From contig JAJPIL010000028.1 in NCBI GenBank assembly GCA_021324755.1, forward strand, positions 62,001-126,000: 64,000 bases of DNA. Direction: 5' to 3'. The first letter of the stretch is position 1, and each line of letters begins with the position of its first letter. The notes below the pieces were generated by a model, which was not told where the DNA came from, made no database searches, and saw only the letters and a program-made list of their open reading frames with translations. Below, in pieces: positions 17,301 through 26,218 of the stretch. The DNA comes from Pseudomonadota bacterium. Its GTDB lineage: Bacteria; Desulfobacterota; Binatia; Binatales; Binataceae. The translations under genes were made by a program, and so were the position numbers.

Positions 17301-18990
17301 TCGCGTGCAGGACTACCACCGGTTACAGGACAAGATTCAGAGAGTTACACAGGAACTTGCTTCACTCCGTGCTTGGAAGGCTTTCTTCGACCGGTTGGAC
17401 CAAAAAACCATTCAAAGCCTGAAGGCCTGGACAAAGGCCATGAACAGGATCGGCAAGGGCACTGGAAAATACGCTTACCGCCATCGGCGCACGGCCCGAA
17501 AATATCTTATGGAATGCGTCCCGCGCATTCCGGCGTGGATCATGCCGTTTCACAAGCTTTGGGATTCAGTCGAGCCCCAGCCGGGCCTCTTTGACACGGT
17601 GATCGTGGACGAAGCGTCGCAGGCTGGTGTCGAGGCACTTCTTCTATTGCTCCTGGCAAAGCGCATCGTGGTCGTCGGCGACGACAAACAGAACAGCCCG
17701 GAGGCGGTGGGCATTCTCGAGGACGACATCGCACGGCTGGCCCATGAGCACCTGAGAGAATTTCGGTTTCGGGACGAATTTCGACCGGATACTAGCCTTT
17801 TCGATCACGCGGAGCGAACCTTTGGGCCTCACATCACCCTGCGCGAGCACTTCCGATGTGTGCCCGAGATCATCCGCTTCAGTAACGATTTGTGCTATCG
17901 AGACACGCCCTTGATCCCACTTCGCCAGCCTCCGCCAAAAAGGCTTCCGCCGCTTCTTTCGCGTTTCGTCGCTGAAGGTAGGTGTGAGGAAGGGGGATCA
18001 AAAATCCAAAATCGGGCCGAGGCCGAGGCCATTGTCGAAACTATTGTGAAACTGGTAGACGACCCCGCCTACGAGGGAAAGAGCATGGGGGTTATCGCGT
18101 TACAGGGGCACGCGCAGGCGCAGCTCATCGAGAAATTGCTAGCCGAAAGACTTTTGCCGAAGGTGATCGAAGAACGCCGCTTACGATGCGGCGAACCGGC
18201 CACTTTCCAGGGGGACGAGAGGGACGTTATTTTCCTTTCGTTAGTCATTGCACCGAATGTACATCCCCGAGCTCTCACACGCCTTCCCGACGAGCGGCGT
18301 TTCAACGTGGCAATGAGCCGAGCGCGCGATCAGGTTTGGCTCTTCTACAGTGCGAAACCCTCCGACCTCAGTGAGGAGGACCTCCGATTCAGATTGATCC
18401 AGTTTTTCGAGAATCCTCAAGTGGTGGATTTCGCTTTTGAGGAACTCGACCGCCTGGAGCGGGAAGCCAAAAGGCCACGACGACTCGGTACCCAACCTGA
18501 GCCCTACGAGAGCTGGTTCGAGGTTGATGTCGCGCTCAAGCTTTTGCGCCGAAAATTTAGGATCCGACCCCAGGTTGAAGTTGCCGGTTACCGCATCGAT
18601 CTAGTGGTTGAAGGTCTGGATAAGAGATTGGCTGTCGAGTGCGATGGTGATGCATGGCACGGCCCGGAGCAGTACGAGCGCGATATGGTGCGGCAACGGC
18701 AACTGGAACGAGCTGGCTGGAAGTTTGTGAGAGTGCGCGAGTCTGATTTTTATATCGATAAGGAGCGCGTTGTGACAGAGATCGTAGAGGCATGCAAGGA
18801 ACTTGGGATTCGGCCGGTGGATTTCGCCCCGGGGACTCAGCACGAGCCAACGAAAACCCCTCCGCAGGACGCTGGTCGCCCAGACAGAGTCTCTGCAGCT
18901 ATTGCAAGCGATGATTCCGAGGGAATTCTTCCTGAAGAGGGAAATTCGTCTTCGATTGTTGGGCCGTTCACCGGCTACTCCAAAACTTAG
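14353..18990 (+). CDS. SF1 (COG1112/AAA_12) helicase fused to a DUF559-like PD-(D/E)XK nuclease
   Basis: 1545 residues. Residues 1-390 are an uncharacterised N-terminal region. Walker A is GPPGTGKS at 412-419 with a following TAHASQALD. Residues about 490-1010 are mostly coiled coil inserted in the helicase. Walker B is VDEASQAG with D1086-E1087, motif III is VVGDDKQNSPEAVG, and motifs V-VI are FQGDERDVIFLS and R1316-FNVAMSRAR. Residues about 1380-1500 are a Vsr-like nuclease domain with D1416 (YRIDLVVEG) and E1429-x-D1431 (AVECDGDAWHG), as in DUF559/MTES_1575. Similar COG1112 helicases with other nuclease domains serve in anti-phage systems such as Mokosh. All key residues look intact. It stands alone, likely a one-gene system. 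Confidence 0.85.
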   Translation: MRPTNSESQVATKGAALLAFLRENATIRRQRVTKYGAGDRILWFKDVPREAAECRSPFLSHRPDDLGELWLEVRKPPMPTRPPEPAEVKDWVRADALNQAEKAPELRPEITVIVKRQVPDPDAPQGSKRMIVEEVPEIRRLEDHPEVEEVWLQYLIEKWEPWAEKMRRWQKVQDVYETVDFMRRRLEEAEERYELVLAIGLLQWRDPTGTDIKRHVLTAPAEFAFDASRGVLTVVPAASFEGFRVELDMLDFKHRPRLDEDELERLLEELDVQAWDTALVAPILREIANRLRSDALVDDVFQPADRIEERPRISFAPALVLRERNPTAYDDLVCKLHEAAQSGELKPTEPWARLLREGEPANPGQNALSFVPQDPRVSVESLERILFPKPANEEQRQIVQRLETDPCVLVKGPPGTGKSHTIANLICHLLSRGERVLVTAHASQALDVLRGLLPKDIRDLCVTALGSSSSDQRLLEESVREILRRKNEWRGPSAAQQAIEEVEKQLRKLEDELARVERDLRTFREAETYRHELPGGYAGTLAQIARMVSQQKEEYSWFPELPADTEFPLDPSESEFLVDAQARFTAEARAELELDLGDVELPSPDAFRELVERARSAEEKSQRLSRGVDSSKAHLLEGFGVQQLRNAREAVQKLADVADRAERVLGEITEAVLGDLLASTHAKWVRLLRNLAGLVTHANQYREALRAVRVKLSDNVTENQLKKDVERRLAHLEGRGRKGFWIFAPRVIRDTRYVVNACLVDGAKAKGVEELRRVRDWLELRSKLRELEEVSNSLLPGMSNPTRALSRAKELVVKLRELLEFFASEEADSLARVLGSKRTELVSAVGRSDWIKAIDGILAYREARDLQKEFDRLLDVVRGLRLGSKAHPCLSALEDAARRRDVAMWRTAWEKREQLRQDKQRLSRYDALLVRLDESCPGLREILCNSAGEPVWQDRVRKLRDAWNWAAACAWLRRVSNPSDYEARVQDYHRLQDKIQRVTQELASLRAWKAFFDRLDQKTIQSLKAWTKAMNRIGKGTGKYAYRHRRTARKYLMECVPRIPAWIMPFHKLWDSVEPQPGLFDTVIVDEASQAGVEALLLLLLAKRIVVVGDDKQNSPEAVGILEDDIARLAHEHLREFRFRDEFRPDTSLFDHAERTFGPHITLREHFRCVPEIIRFSNDLCYRDTPLIPLRQPPPKRLPPLLSRFVAEGRCEEGGSKIQNRAEAEAIVETIVKLVDDPAYEGKSMGVIALQGHAQAQLIEKLLAERLLPKVIEERRLRCGEPATFQGDERDVIFLSLVIAPNVHPRALTRLPDERRFNVAMSRARDQVWLFYSAKPSDLSEEDLRFRLIQFFENPQVVDFAFEELDRLEREAKRPRRLGTQPEPYESWFEVDVALKLLRRKFRIRPQVEVAGYRIDLVVEGLDKRLAVECDGDAWHGPEQYERDMVRQRQLERAGWKFVRVRESDFYIDKERVVTEIVEACKELGIRPVDFAPGTQHEPTKTPPQDAGRPDRVSAAIASDDSEGILPEEGNSSSIVGPFTGYSKT

Positions 18991-19535
18991 GTGTTCCCCG
19001 ACCCTAGCGGCGTCCCTAGCAAACATCTGTGAGATCATCCGACAAATCATGGATGGGAAACATCTTAGGGCTGAAAGGGAGGACCGCCTAACCTGCGGGG
19101 GTCAGTGCACACGCGTTCTGTCCGTGGATGATGACCCGGCTGTAGCTGCCGGGCAACGTCAGCTCGGTCCGCCGGCAGTTCGAAATCTCCTAAAGTCTAT
19201 TCTACCGGTGAGAACGGCACCTGACCTACCAGACCAACGTATGTACGTTTGCGCGGTTTAAAAAGGACCTTTCTTTTCCCCCTAATGTAAAAGAGCGATA
19301 AGTGAACTCGTGTTGGAACCTGAGCGCCGCGTAGCAGGCTGGCCGTAGCGTGGCCAGCGTACTTTTCATGGCAGCAAACACTAGCGGAGGCGTGGCCTTC
19401 CACAGGCTCCTCGGGCGGTCCTGCTGCACATCCCGCTTAGAATGCCCTTCGTCATGAACCCGAGCACGACCAAGAACACTCTCGGAAGATCGAAGCGTCC
19501 GTCACGGGCTGACCGCATGAATTGCTTCCATAATC
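18991..19535. other. Intergenic region after the helicase
   Basis: About 545 bases. The plus frame 18803-19261 overlaps the helicase tail and has no family motifs. A short hairpin-like GCTGGCCGtagCGTGGCCAGC occurs near 19339. I see no real gene. Confidence 0.4.
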
Positions 19536-19751
19536 CTAGCGGGTCAGCAGTTGCTTGGCCTCGCTGACCGCCGCGGCCAGACGCGTAAGGCTGGCTTTGG
19601 GTGCGGCGAAGCGTGGCGGAAGCTCGCCGCCAGCTGCGACGACTAGAGCCTCAGGTTTGCGCAGCCCGGCAAGGATGCGCTCAGGGTCATGCAGGTCGCG
19701 CAGCGCCTCGACGCGCTCGCGGACGACAGGTAGAGAGAGAGGCGGTAACAT
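19536..19751 (-). CDS. Hypothetical protein, downstream half of a coupled pair
   Basis: 71 residues from ATG 19751, which begins one base after the stop of the upstream small frame (TAGGATG). Coding-like residues LPPLSLPVVRERVEAL and HDPERILAGLRKPEAL suggest a helical protein. There is no known motif. The tight junction may mean translational coupling, or that a single gene of about 128 residues is broken by a frameshift. Confidence 0.35.
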   Translation of the reverse strand: MLPPLSLPVVRERVEALRDLHDPERILAGLRKPEALVVAAGGELPPRFAAPKASLTRLAAAVSEAKQLLTR

Positions 19752-19752
19752 C

Positions 19753-19923
19753 CTACTTGCGAAGGTAATGGATCATTAGACGGGCCTCGTGGATTATGAA
19801 GATAGGCACGGGTTTGGTCAGGAGCGTGTAAGGCTCGCTCTTGTGCGCTCTTACCTGTGCGAGCAAATCATCCTTGAGTTCGCACACGCGTGCCAGGTAG
19901 AAATTGCCATCGCGCAGAAACAT
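19753..19923 (-). CDS. Hypothetical small protein, upstream half of a coupled pair
   Basis: 56 residues from ATG 19923 (MFLRDGNFYLARVCELKDD) to TAG 19753. Codon third positions are G/C-rich like nearby genes, and the sequence holds a TLLTKPVPIFIIHEARL strand-like stretch. I do not recognise it. It may be the first part of the protein continued at 19751. Confidence 0.35.
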   Translation of the reverse strand: MFLRDGNFYLARVCELKDDLLAQVRAHKSEPYTLLTKPVPIFIIHEARLMIHYLRK

Positions 19924-20138
19924 TTGCTTGCGCTCGGGCTACTCTACCGCAGGGCGCGTCAAGCGCAAGCTATTGTTTTTGGGGAGATTTCGAGCTCTCC
20001 CCTGACCCTGCTCCGAAGCACGTGCGAGGCGACAATCGGGAATTCCTCGCCACCTGGTAAGACTTTTTCATTCTTGGAGAGACATCCCCATCTGGCGGTC
20101 CGCTTGTAATGTTCGGTGGTCTTACGAGCGAAAACTTT

Positions 20139-22955
20139 TTACCGCGGGTCGATTCGAATGGAAGAAAGATAGTTAGAGAGAGTTTGTATGAGACGCCTGA
20201 TTTCTTCGAGGTTTTCTCCCTCTGCGGCTATTTCTAACGCCTGCCCAACCTTACTCATCACCTCGAAACCCATCATCTGGCCATCGCCTTTGATCCTGTG
20301 TCCGAGAGCTCGAATTGTCGCGTAGTCGCGATGCTTCGAAGCGTCTAGTAATTGAGCCAGGTCTTGGCGCTTTCGTGTAATAAATTGGGGCATGAGCGAT
20401 CCTAGGTCTGGCGGAACGACCTCCGCCACTTGACTCTGATTACCCGAGCGATTATCAGCCGACAGCGGTAAACTGAGCGACATCGAGCGCCCTGCGTTCC
20501 GCGCTTGTTCAAGCACCTCAAGAAGCGTTCTTTTGCGCACCGGCTTGGCGATGTAACTATCGCATCCTGCCTCAAAACACTTCGATATGTCCTCGCTCAA
20601 AGCTGAAGCCGTAAGCGCAACTATAAAGGCGCGCGACTCACCGTTCTGCTGCTCCCATTGCCTAATCAGCCTCACTGCGGTGTATCCGTCCATCACCGGC
20701 ATCTGAATATCCATCAGGACGACGTCATAGCCCGTTGCGGCTTTGCGCGCGGCAATGAAGCGTTCAACCGCCTTCTCGCCATTCTCTGCGAAATCGAGCT
20801 TATGGGGCGTGTTTTTAAGGTAGGCACTGATAACGAACTTATTGTCCTCAGAATCCTCGGCGAGCAAAATGCTCAATGGCGCATCGAACGCCTCTGCTAC
20901 AGCGTCACCCGCCTGGGTTTGCAAAGATGCCTGCGCAAATTCCCGCTTGCCACCGAGTACCTTGCCGACGACCGACAGCAGGTCCGCGCGCCTTACCGGT
21001 TTAACGATATAGTAATCCACGCCCAGCGCTTCAGCCCGCTTGACCTGCTCGTTCAAATGAGCCGTCGTTAGCATCATAATGATCGGGAGCGCACCGATTC
21101 CGTCGCCGGCCAACGCACGATTCTTTACGTTCTCTACCAGCTGGAAGCCATCCGGATCGGATATAGTGCTGTCGATGATGAGAAGTCCGTATGGAGCGCC
21201 GATTTCGATAGCCCGCTCGAGCTTTGCCAAAGCCTGTTCGCTGCTAGATGCCCCCTCGATTTCCGCTCCGCTTTCTGAAAGGATTTCCTTGACAACTTCT
21301 TGATTAAGCTCGCTGTCGTCGACCACTAATACCCTAAGCCCCTCCAGACGAAGCGCTTCATCCCATTCACCCTTGGGTTTGTCGGCCCGCAATGCGTCCG
21401 TTTGCACTCGGAACGGCAGAATGACGTGAAAAGTGCTTCCTTTTCCTACTTCGCTTTCCACCCAAATCGAGCCGCCCTGCAACTCGACTAGGCGCTTTAC
21501 TATCGCGAGCCCAAGTCCCGCACCCCCAAATCGGCGCGTGGTGGAGGAGTCGGCTTGGGCAAAGCTGTCGAAAATCGTCTGAAGCCGGGTCTGCGGAATT
21601 CCGATTCCAGTATCGGACACGGTAAAGTGCAACCACGATCGGTTGGCGTCCGCCGAGTCAGTTGTCGATACGCCGGAAACTCCCTCCTCGGTAGACGGTT
21701 GTGCCACTGCTACGGAGAGTAGGACCTGGCCGGCCGAGGTGAATTTAATGGCGTTGCTCAGCAGGTTCGTCAAAATCTGGGTAAGCCGCAATGGGTCTCC
21801 GATCAGAGCGGTAGGGACTTGGGGTTCAATACGCGCGATCAGCTCAAGTCCTTTCTCGTGGGCCAAAATCGCCGTATCACTGACAAGTTGTTCAACTAAG
21901 CGGTCCAGCTCGAAATTGGCGCTTTCGAGCTCAATACGGCCGCTTTCGATCCGGGCCAAATCGAGCACGTCCGAAATCAGCGCTAACAAGGCGCTAATGT
22001 TAGACCGCATGACCTCGAGGAACCTGCGCTGCTCGCCGGTAAGTGCCGTCTCGGACAAAAGCTCGGCCATTCCGAGAATCACGTTTACGGGCGTGCGAAT
22101 TTCATGCGACATGCTCGAGAGAAATTCCGACTTCGCCTTCGACGCCGCAAGCGCGTCCTCGCGCGCCCTGACCAGTTCCTCCTGAATTCGTTTAAGCTCG
22201 GTGAGGTTTTCTCGAAGCTTCTGTTCAGCCTCGACGCGACGGGCTATTTCCATCCGCAACCGCTCGCCACTCTCGGTAAGCTGCTTGACGTGTCGATCCT
22301 GCTCGCGCGAATATTCGGCTAGCCATGAAGCGCTCTGCGCCAAAGCGGCGGCGAAAACCAAACCGAACCAATGCAGCGCCATCACGTCGCTCCCCGGCGG
22401 AACCAGAACGTCATTCAGCGCCATGTCAGCGATTACAACTATGTTGAGCGCTGCCTGCCATCTGAAACCCCAGGGCACAAGCAAGGCCGTACCGAAGACC
22501 ATCAGAAGAAGCGACACGAACAGGGCCTCAGTTAAGTTCCCCCCGACAACGTTCTTCGCGGTGGCGTTGACAACGACAAGGCAGCACGCAATGAACATCG
22601 TGACGGGCCACCATCGCCTAAACTTAGGACTGGCGCTGAGCGCGAGAACAACGACGGCCACCACCGTGTTGAAGCCATGGTACCAGGCTAGCCTTGCCAA
22701 AGGCTCCACACCTAAAGATAGCTGCGAAAAAAAGCGCAGCAGCTGTGATACGATTACGATGACGGCAAATATACGAAGCAAACGAACGGGATCGGAACTC
22801 AGCACATAACTAACAGCGTAAAAAGCGCGCAACTTATTGTCGCTGCCGTTCGATTTTTTTCTACTTTCATAGTCGCTATTCTCCTGTCCCATCTCCGATT
22901 CAAACGCTTTCAAACTTTGCACAGCACGCCACCGCCACTTATCTGACGTTCTCAA
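20139..22955 (-). CDS. Hybrid histidine kinase, HisKA-HATPase-REC-REC-HPt
   Basis: 938 residues from TTG 22955 (ATG 22892 is an alternative; neither has a clear ribosome site). About six hydrophobic segments in residues 58-212 form a membrane sensor, followed by a coiled coil. The H box is SMSHEIRTPVN with H284; the ATPase has NLLSNAIKF, DTGIGI and GGAGLGLAI. A first receiver (541-660) has D595 in an unusual LIIDSTISDPDGF; a second (695-815) has D749 in LMDIQMPVMDG. The HPt module has H886 in LGHRIKGDG. Such ArcB/BarA-type kinases relay phosphate H-D-H to a separate regulator, which is not present nearby. The stimulus is unknown. Confidence 0.93.
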   Translation of the reverse strand: MRTSDKWRWRAVQSLKAFESEMGQENSDYESRKKSNGSDNKLRAFYAVSYVLSSDPVRLLRIFAVIVIVSQLLRFFSQLSLGVEPLARLAWYHGFNTVVAVVVLALSASPKFRRWWPVTMFIACCLVVVNATAKNVVGGNLTEALFVSLLLMVFGTALLVPWGFRWQAALNIVVIADMALNDVLVPPGSDVMALHWFGLVFAAALAQSASWLAEYSREQDRHVKQLTESGERLRMEIARRVEAEQKLRENLTELKRIQEELVRAREDALAASKAKSEFLSSMSHEIRTPVNVILGMAELLSETALTGEQRRFLEVMRSNISALLALISDVLDLARIESGRIELESANFELDRLVEQLVSDTAILAHEKGLELIARIEPQVPTALIGDPLRLTQILTNLLSNAIKFTSAGQVLLSVAVAQPSTEEGVSGVSTTDSADANRSWLHFTVSDTGIGIPQTRLQTIFDSFAQADSSTTRRFGGAGLGLAIVKRLVELQGGSIWVESEVGKGSTFHVILPFRVQTDALRADKPKGEWDEALRLEGLRVLVVDDSELNQEVVKEILSESGAEIEGASSSEQALAKLERAIEIGAPYGLLIIDSTISDPDGFQLVENVKNRALAGDGIGALPIIMMLTTAHLNEQVKRAEALGVDYYIVKPVRRADLLSVVGKVLGGKREFAQASLQTQAGDAVAEAFDAPLSILLAEDSEDNKFVISAYLKNTPHKLDFAENGEKAVERFIAARKAATGYDVVLMDIQMPVMDGYTAVRLIRQWEQQNGESRAFIVALTASALSEDISKCFEAGCDSYIAKPVRKRTLLEVLEQARNAGRSMSLSLPLSADNRSGNQSQVAEVVPPDLGSLMPQFITRKRQDLAQLLDASKHRDYATIRALGHRIKGDGQMMGFEVMSKVGQALEIAAEGENLEEIRRLIQTLSNYLSSIRIDPR

Positions 22956-24692
22956 GTTTAGCGTTCGTCAAGTAGACGCCTTCAGCCAAGCTGACCTCTC
23001 GAACGACCCAAGTTCAATCCAAACCGCTAATTGTTCTAGTTCCTTGCAACCAAAAAGCTCAATCTGACCAGGAAGCGGAAAGTAAAAAGGCAGGTATAGG
23101 AACAAGGTAACCAACGCTCGGTTCAAGGCGAACCTCAGCTTACGCTTTCTGGTCTTCAATCGAAGATTTTTCGATCCGATTGCTAACTCACTATCAAACC
23201 CGCCTCAAAGTCGCAACTTTGTACTTAAAGCAATTAATGTGGTAATGTCTTGCTTGTTTTAAGCTAATCTATTAAGAGCTAGAGAGAGCTTTTGTGACTT
23301 ATGAGAATCCAAGATCTTTAGGAGGTGCTACACTAGTCGAGTTTTAAATCCTCTGTGTTCAGGTCGTGACTTAGCTACGTCCGCGACCTTGCACGTTCGG
23401 TAGGAGCTCGTACGAGGTCGGTAGCACAGGAAAGATAGAGTAGAAAAACTCGAGTCTCGAATCTGCTGCGCTGCCGATTCGACACAGAGATATTCGTTTA
23501 AGAACGGCCGCTTTCCTTTTAATCGCACGGTTCTGATGGAGCCCGCAGTCTTATACGGTCGCGGTTTCAAAGCGATGTAAAGGTGAGAGCGCAGGCGAGC
23601 GCAACTACTCGATTAATTGGCCAAAACCCTGTCCATTGAACGCGCCACTCGGTTTTTTCCAAGGCCAACAACTTCTGACAGGTGAAGGAACAAAATGGCC
23701 CTTACAATTGTGAGAAAAGAGAGGTGGAGCAATGCTTTAGGGGTATCGCGATTGACGCTTTCGACACCGATGCAGTATCTGTTCGAACCAAAGGCGCAAC
23801 CAGGCGTGGGCGCAGTCACCCCTGCGGTTTAGGCTAATGCCTCGAGCGACCGGAGCACCGGGGGATCCGGTAGTCGACAGCTCGATGGCCGAGATGGGCG
23901 TTGTGGCGCTGGCACAAATACAAGGTTATAGGGCAGGGTGCTCTCCGTATTTTCGAGAAACGTTGGTCGTCTACTTCATAAGGTGCTGCGTCGCGGTGGA
24001 CCGAGGCTTGCTGCTCGTTTTAGGCGCCGAATTACAAATACGAACGTTTGGGACAGATCCCCTTCTGCGCTCCACTTCCTGCGCTGGCCAAACCTTAGCT
24101 GGAGCGATTTTGCTCGAGTAGTATAAGCGAGCGTCCGCCACCAAAAATGGGGAAGCGCATAAACCAGGTAAGGCTTTAAAAAACAACCGTTTTTTCCGAA
24201 GTAACTAGCGCGAGATAACCACACAGAGTAACTAGTTTGCCGCGATATGGTCTTGTCGGTCCTATTTTCAAAAACGAGGGCAGGGCAGCGTAGGTATCTT
24301 ACAGTGAGTTCGTGAGCCTGGTCTTTAAAAACGCGTATTCTTCTGTCCAGAAAGCAGCTAACGCTTTACGTGAGCGTAGCTGAATGGCCGGCTGAAGTTT
24401 GGAACCGTCGGAAGACGGAGACTAAGCCAGTGCTTCTCGAGGCGAAATTGCGGCGTTACGGCTCGGGGGAGGTTGAGCGCCCGGTTTCCGTCGCTCTGCT
24501 CTACATTCAACGTATTCCCTTACGAACACCACAGGCTCGAATAGTGACCGCGGAAGTCCGGGTACCACCTGGCGTCGGATCATGGCAGTTGACGCGCGGC
24601 CCTTGAGGCCGCCGACGTGGCTACGATGACATTACACGCATCGCTGTTAGTTATTAAGCAGTCAATCCCAAGTAACAAGGAGGTAATAAAAA
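22956..24692. other. 1.7-kb region without a recognisable gene
   Basis: Several short frames (23328-23570 minus, 23613-23819 minus, 23837-24121 plus, 24370-24606 plus) lack ribosome sites, motifs and the composition of neighbouring genes. I found no tRNA, RNase P, SRP, tmRNA or 6S signature by eye. The last 35 bases contain the AAGGAGG that serves the gene at 24693. It could hold a decayed gene or an unrecognised RNA. Confidence 0.4.
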
Positions 24693-25469
24693 ATGGAGCT
24701 TCGCCTTGTCTCCACCAAGCGCGAACGGGAAGTCTTCGCTCAAGGGCTTAGAGAAGCCCGCGGACTTAAGGGTCACGGTTTTAGGGAGAAGACCTCTTCG
24801 CTTCTTGGACGAGTGCACCTGGCTTTCAAAGAGCTTTATGGAGTGTACGACGATGAAGGACCCGAACCAGATAAAATGATCGGCGGGTTCGCGATCCACA
24901 ACCTGGCTCAGTTTGGTCCTAGCTGCAGCCGGCCTGACCTTTCCCATCTCCCTCCAGAAACCGTGTTCGAGGTGGGTGAGCTTTGGTCGCTGACCCAGAG
25001 TAGAGGCCTATCGATAAGCGCGGCGCGCACACTGATGACGGCCCGTGCGGGCTGCGTCACTATTCCGCTGCTCAAGGGAGCTCGCGCGCTTTTGATTTAT
25101 GCCATTACTCGACACTCCGACATGACGAAGTTCTACCCAGAATTCGAAGCTGCGGGCCCACCGCTGGTTTACCCATTCTTGGAGACCTTAGACGGAAGGC
25201 CCGTGTACGTGCAGCCGATGGTTCTTCAGGGCGAAGCGCTGATGGAAATAGCGGCGCGGGCAGAAGCATGGGGTATAGAAGCGAATCAGGACTATAGCCG
25301 CGTCAAAATTCGCAACCCATTCGGACTCGTCCACGTGGATATGAGACATGCTCAAAAGCGAGCCGAAATTCGAGCGAACCACCTCCGGAGCGCACAAGAG
25401 TTCACAATCGCCGCCTTCCCCAGCTCAATAAGTTCGCAACCCTCGGACCTTGCGCAAGCGGCGCTTTAA
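24693..25469 (+). CDS. Uncharacterised protein, possible GNAT/acyl-homoserine-lactone-synthase-like fold
   Basis: 258 residues from ATG 24693 behind an excellent AAGGAGG, so it is likely well translated. The soluble protein starts MELRLVSTKREREVFAQGL and has a central VFEVGELWSLTQSRGLS block, where acyltransferases of the GNAT/LuxI superfamily have a V-x-E-x-x-R/L strand followed by a helix. Later motifs are MTKFYPEFEAAGPP and GRPVYVQPMVLQGEAL. The long isolated leader and a perfect hairpin downstream suggest a monocistronic unit. The fold is a guess from pattern; no function is assigned. Confidence 0.6.
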   Translation: MELRLVSTKREREVFAQGLREARGLKGHGFREKTSSLLGRVHLAFKELYGVYDDEGPEPDKMIGGFAIHNLAQFGPSCSRPDLSHLPPETVFEVGELWSLTQSRGLSISAARTLMTARAGCVTIPLLKGARALLIYAITRHSDMTKFYPEFEAAGPPLVYPFLETLDGRPVYVQPMVLQGEALMEIAARAEAWGIEANQDYSRVKIRNPFGLVHVDMRHAQKRAEIRANHLRSAQEFTIAAFPSSISSQPSDLAQAAL

Positions 25470-25649
25470 ATTCCAAACCCTGGAGGAGAGCAACAGAAGC
25501 GATAACTGCTGCATAGCTTAGCAAAGCAAAAGCGGCCGGCGGTTGTGACTTTGAACCAATTGCAAGTGCGGACTGACGCTGTCGCTTTTTCATACCGAAC
25601 GCGCAAGCAGTGGTTCGGAACCGCGGCACGTTCGTTCATGACCCGGAAC

Positions 25650-25684
25650 TAACGATTAGCCGAAAACCATTCGGCTAATCGTTA
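25650..25684. repeat. Perfect 15-bp inverted repeat with 5-base loop
   Basis: TAACGATTAGCCGAA is followed by the loop AACCA and its exact reverse complement. It stands 180 bases after the stop at 25469. No T-run follows, so it is not a classical intrinsic terminator; it may be a bidirectional terminator, a repeat element or a protein-binding palindrome. Confidence 0.75.
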
Positions 25685-26218
25685 TCCGGAGCAACAGGAG
25701 CAGTTTGCCTAAAGCGCGATTTCACTTAAAAACCATTCGAGCCTCGAGTTTCGCAACGCGAACGCTGTCGCTCGGCTCTTCCTTACGCAATTAATTCGTT
25801 TAAACTTGTCACCCTGGCGATCGAAAGCTTACAAAAGCAACCCTAAGACAAAGCGACGTGTTCCAAATTGCGTTTACTAGGTTCTGACGCCTGGCGGCAG
25901 CAGACCGTTTTGACGTCGCGCCGACCTCGCGAGCTTTGTCTCCCACATAAAACTATCGCGTAAAGTTGTCATAATAACACCCCGGCGCGAACGTTGGCCA
26001 AACTCCTTGCCAGAGGGACCACGTGCGGGCTCTTGCCCTAGCACACCTCGCGGCTATTTTTGCTCCGGCTTGCAGCAGTGATTCACGTCGGCGCTTAAAG
26101 GTTTTAAAGCGCCGCGACAACGACTGCAATCACCTGTAAAAGCTAACTTGACTCGGTTTAGCGCTATTGATAAAAGTTTTCAATAGAACATTTGAATATT
26201 GTTTGCTGGAAGCAAGTG
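25685..26218. other. Intergenic region upstream of the fatty-acid hydroxylase
   Basis: About 530 bases without a supported gene. An imperfect hairpin CGGCGCTTAAA...TTTAAAGCGCCG lies at about 26089-26112. The promoter of the 26219-28044 pair should lie here. Confidence 0.4.

Noticed and set aside
22104-22809. Long plus-strand frames opposite the hybrid kinase
   Set aside because: Antisense shadows of the kinase gene, whose domains are complete.
24370-24606. 78-codon plus frame before the orphan gene
   Set aside because: Basic, low-complexity product with no motif and no ribosome site.
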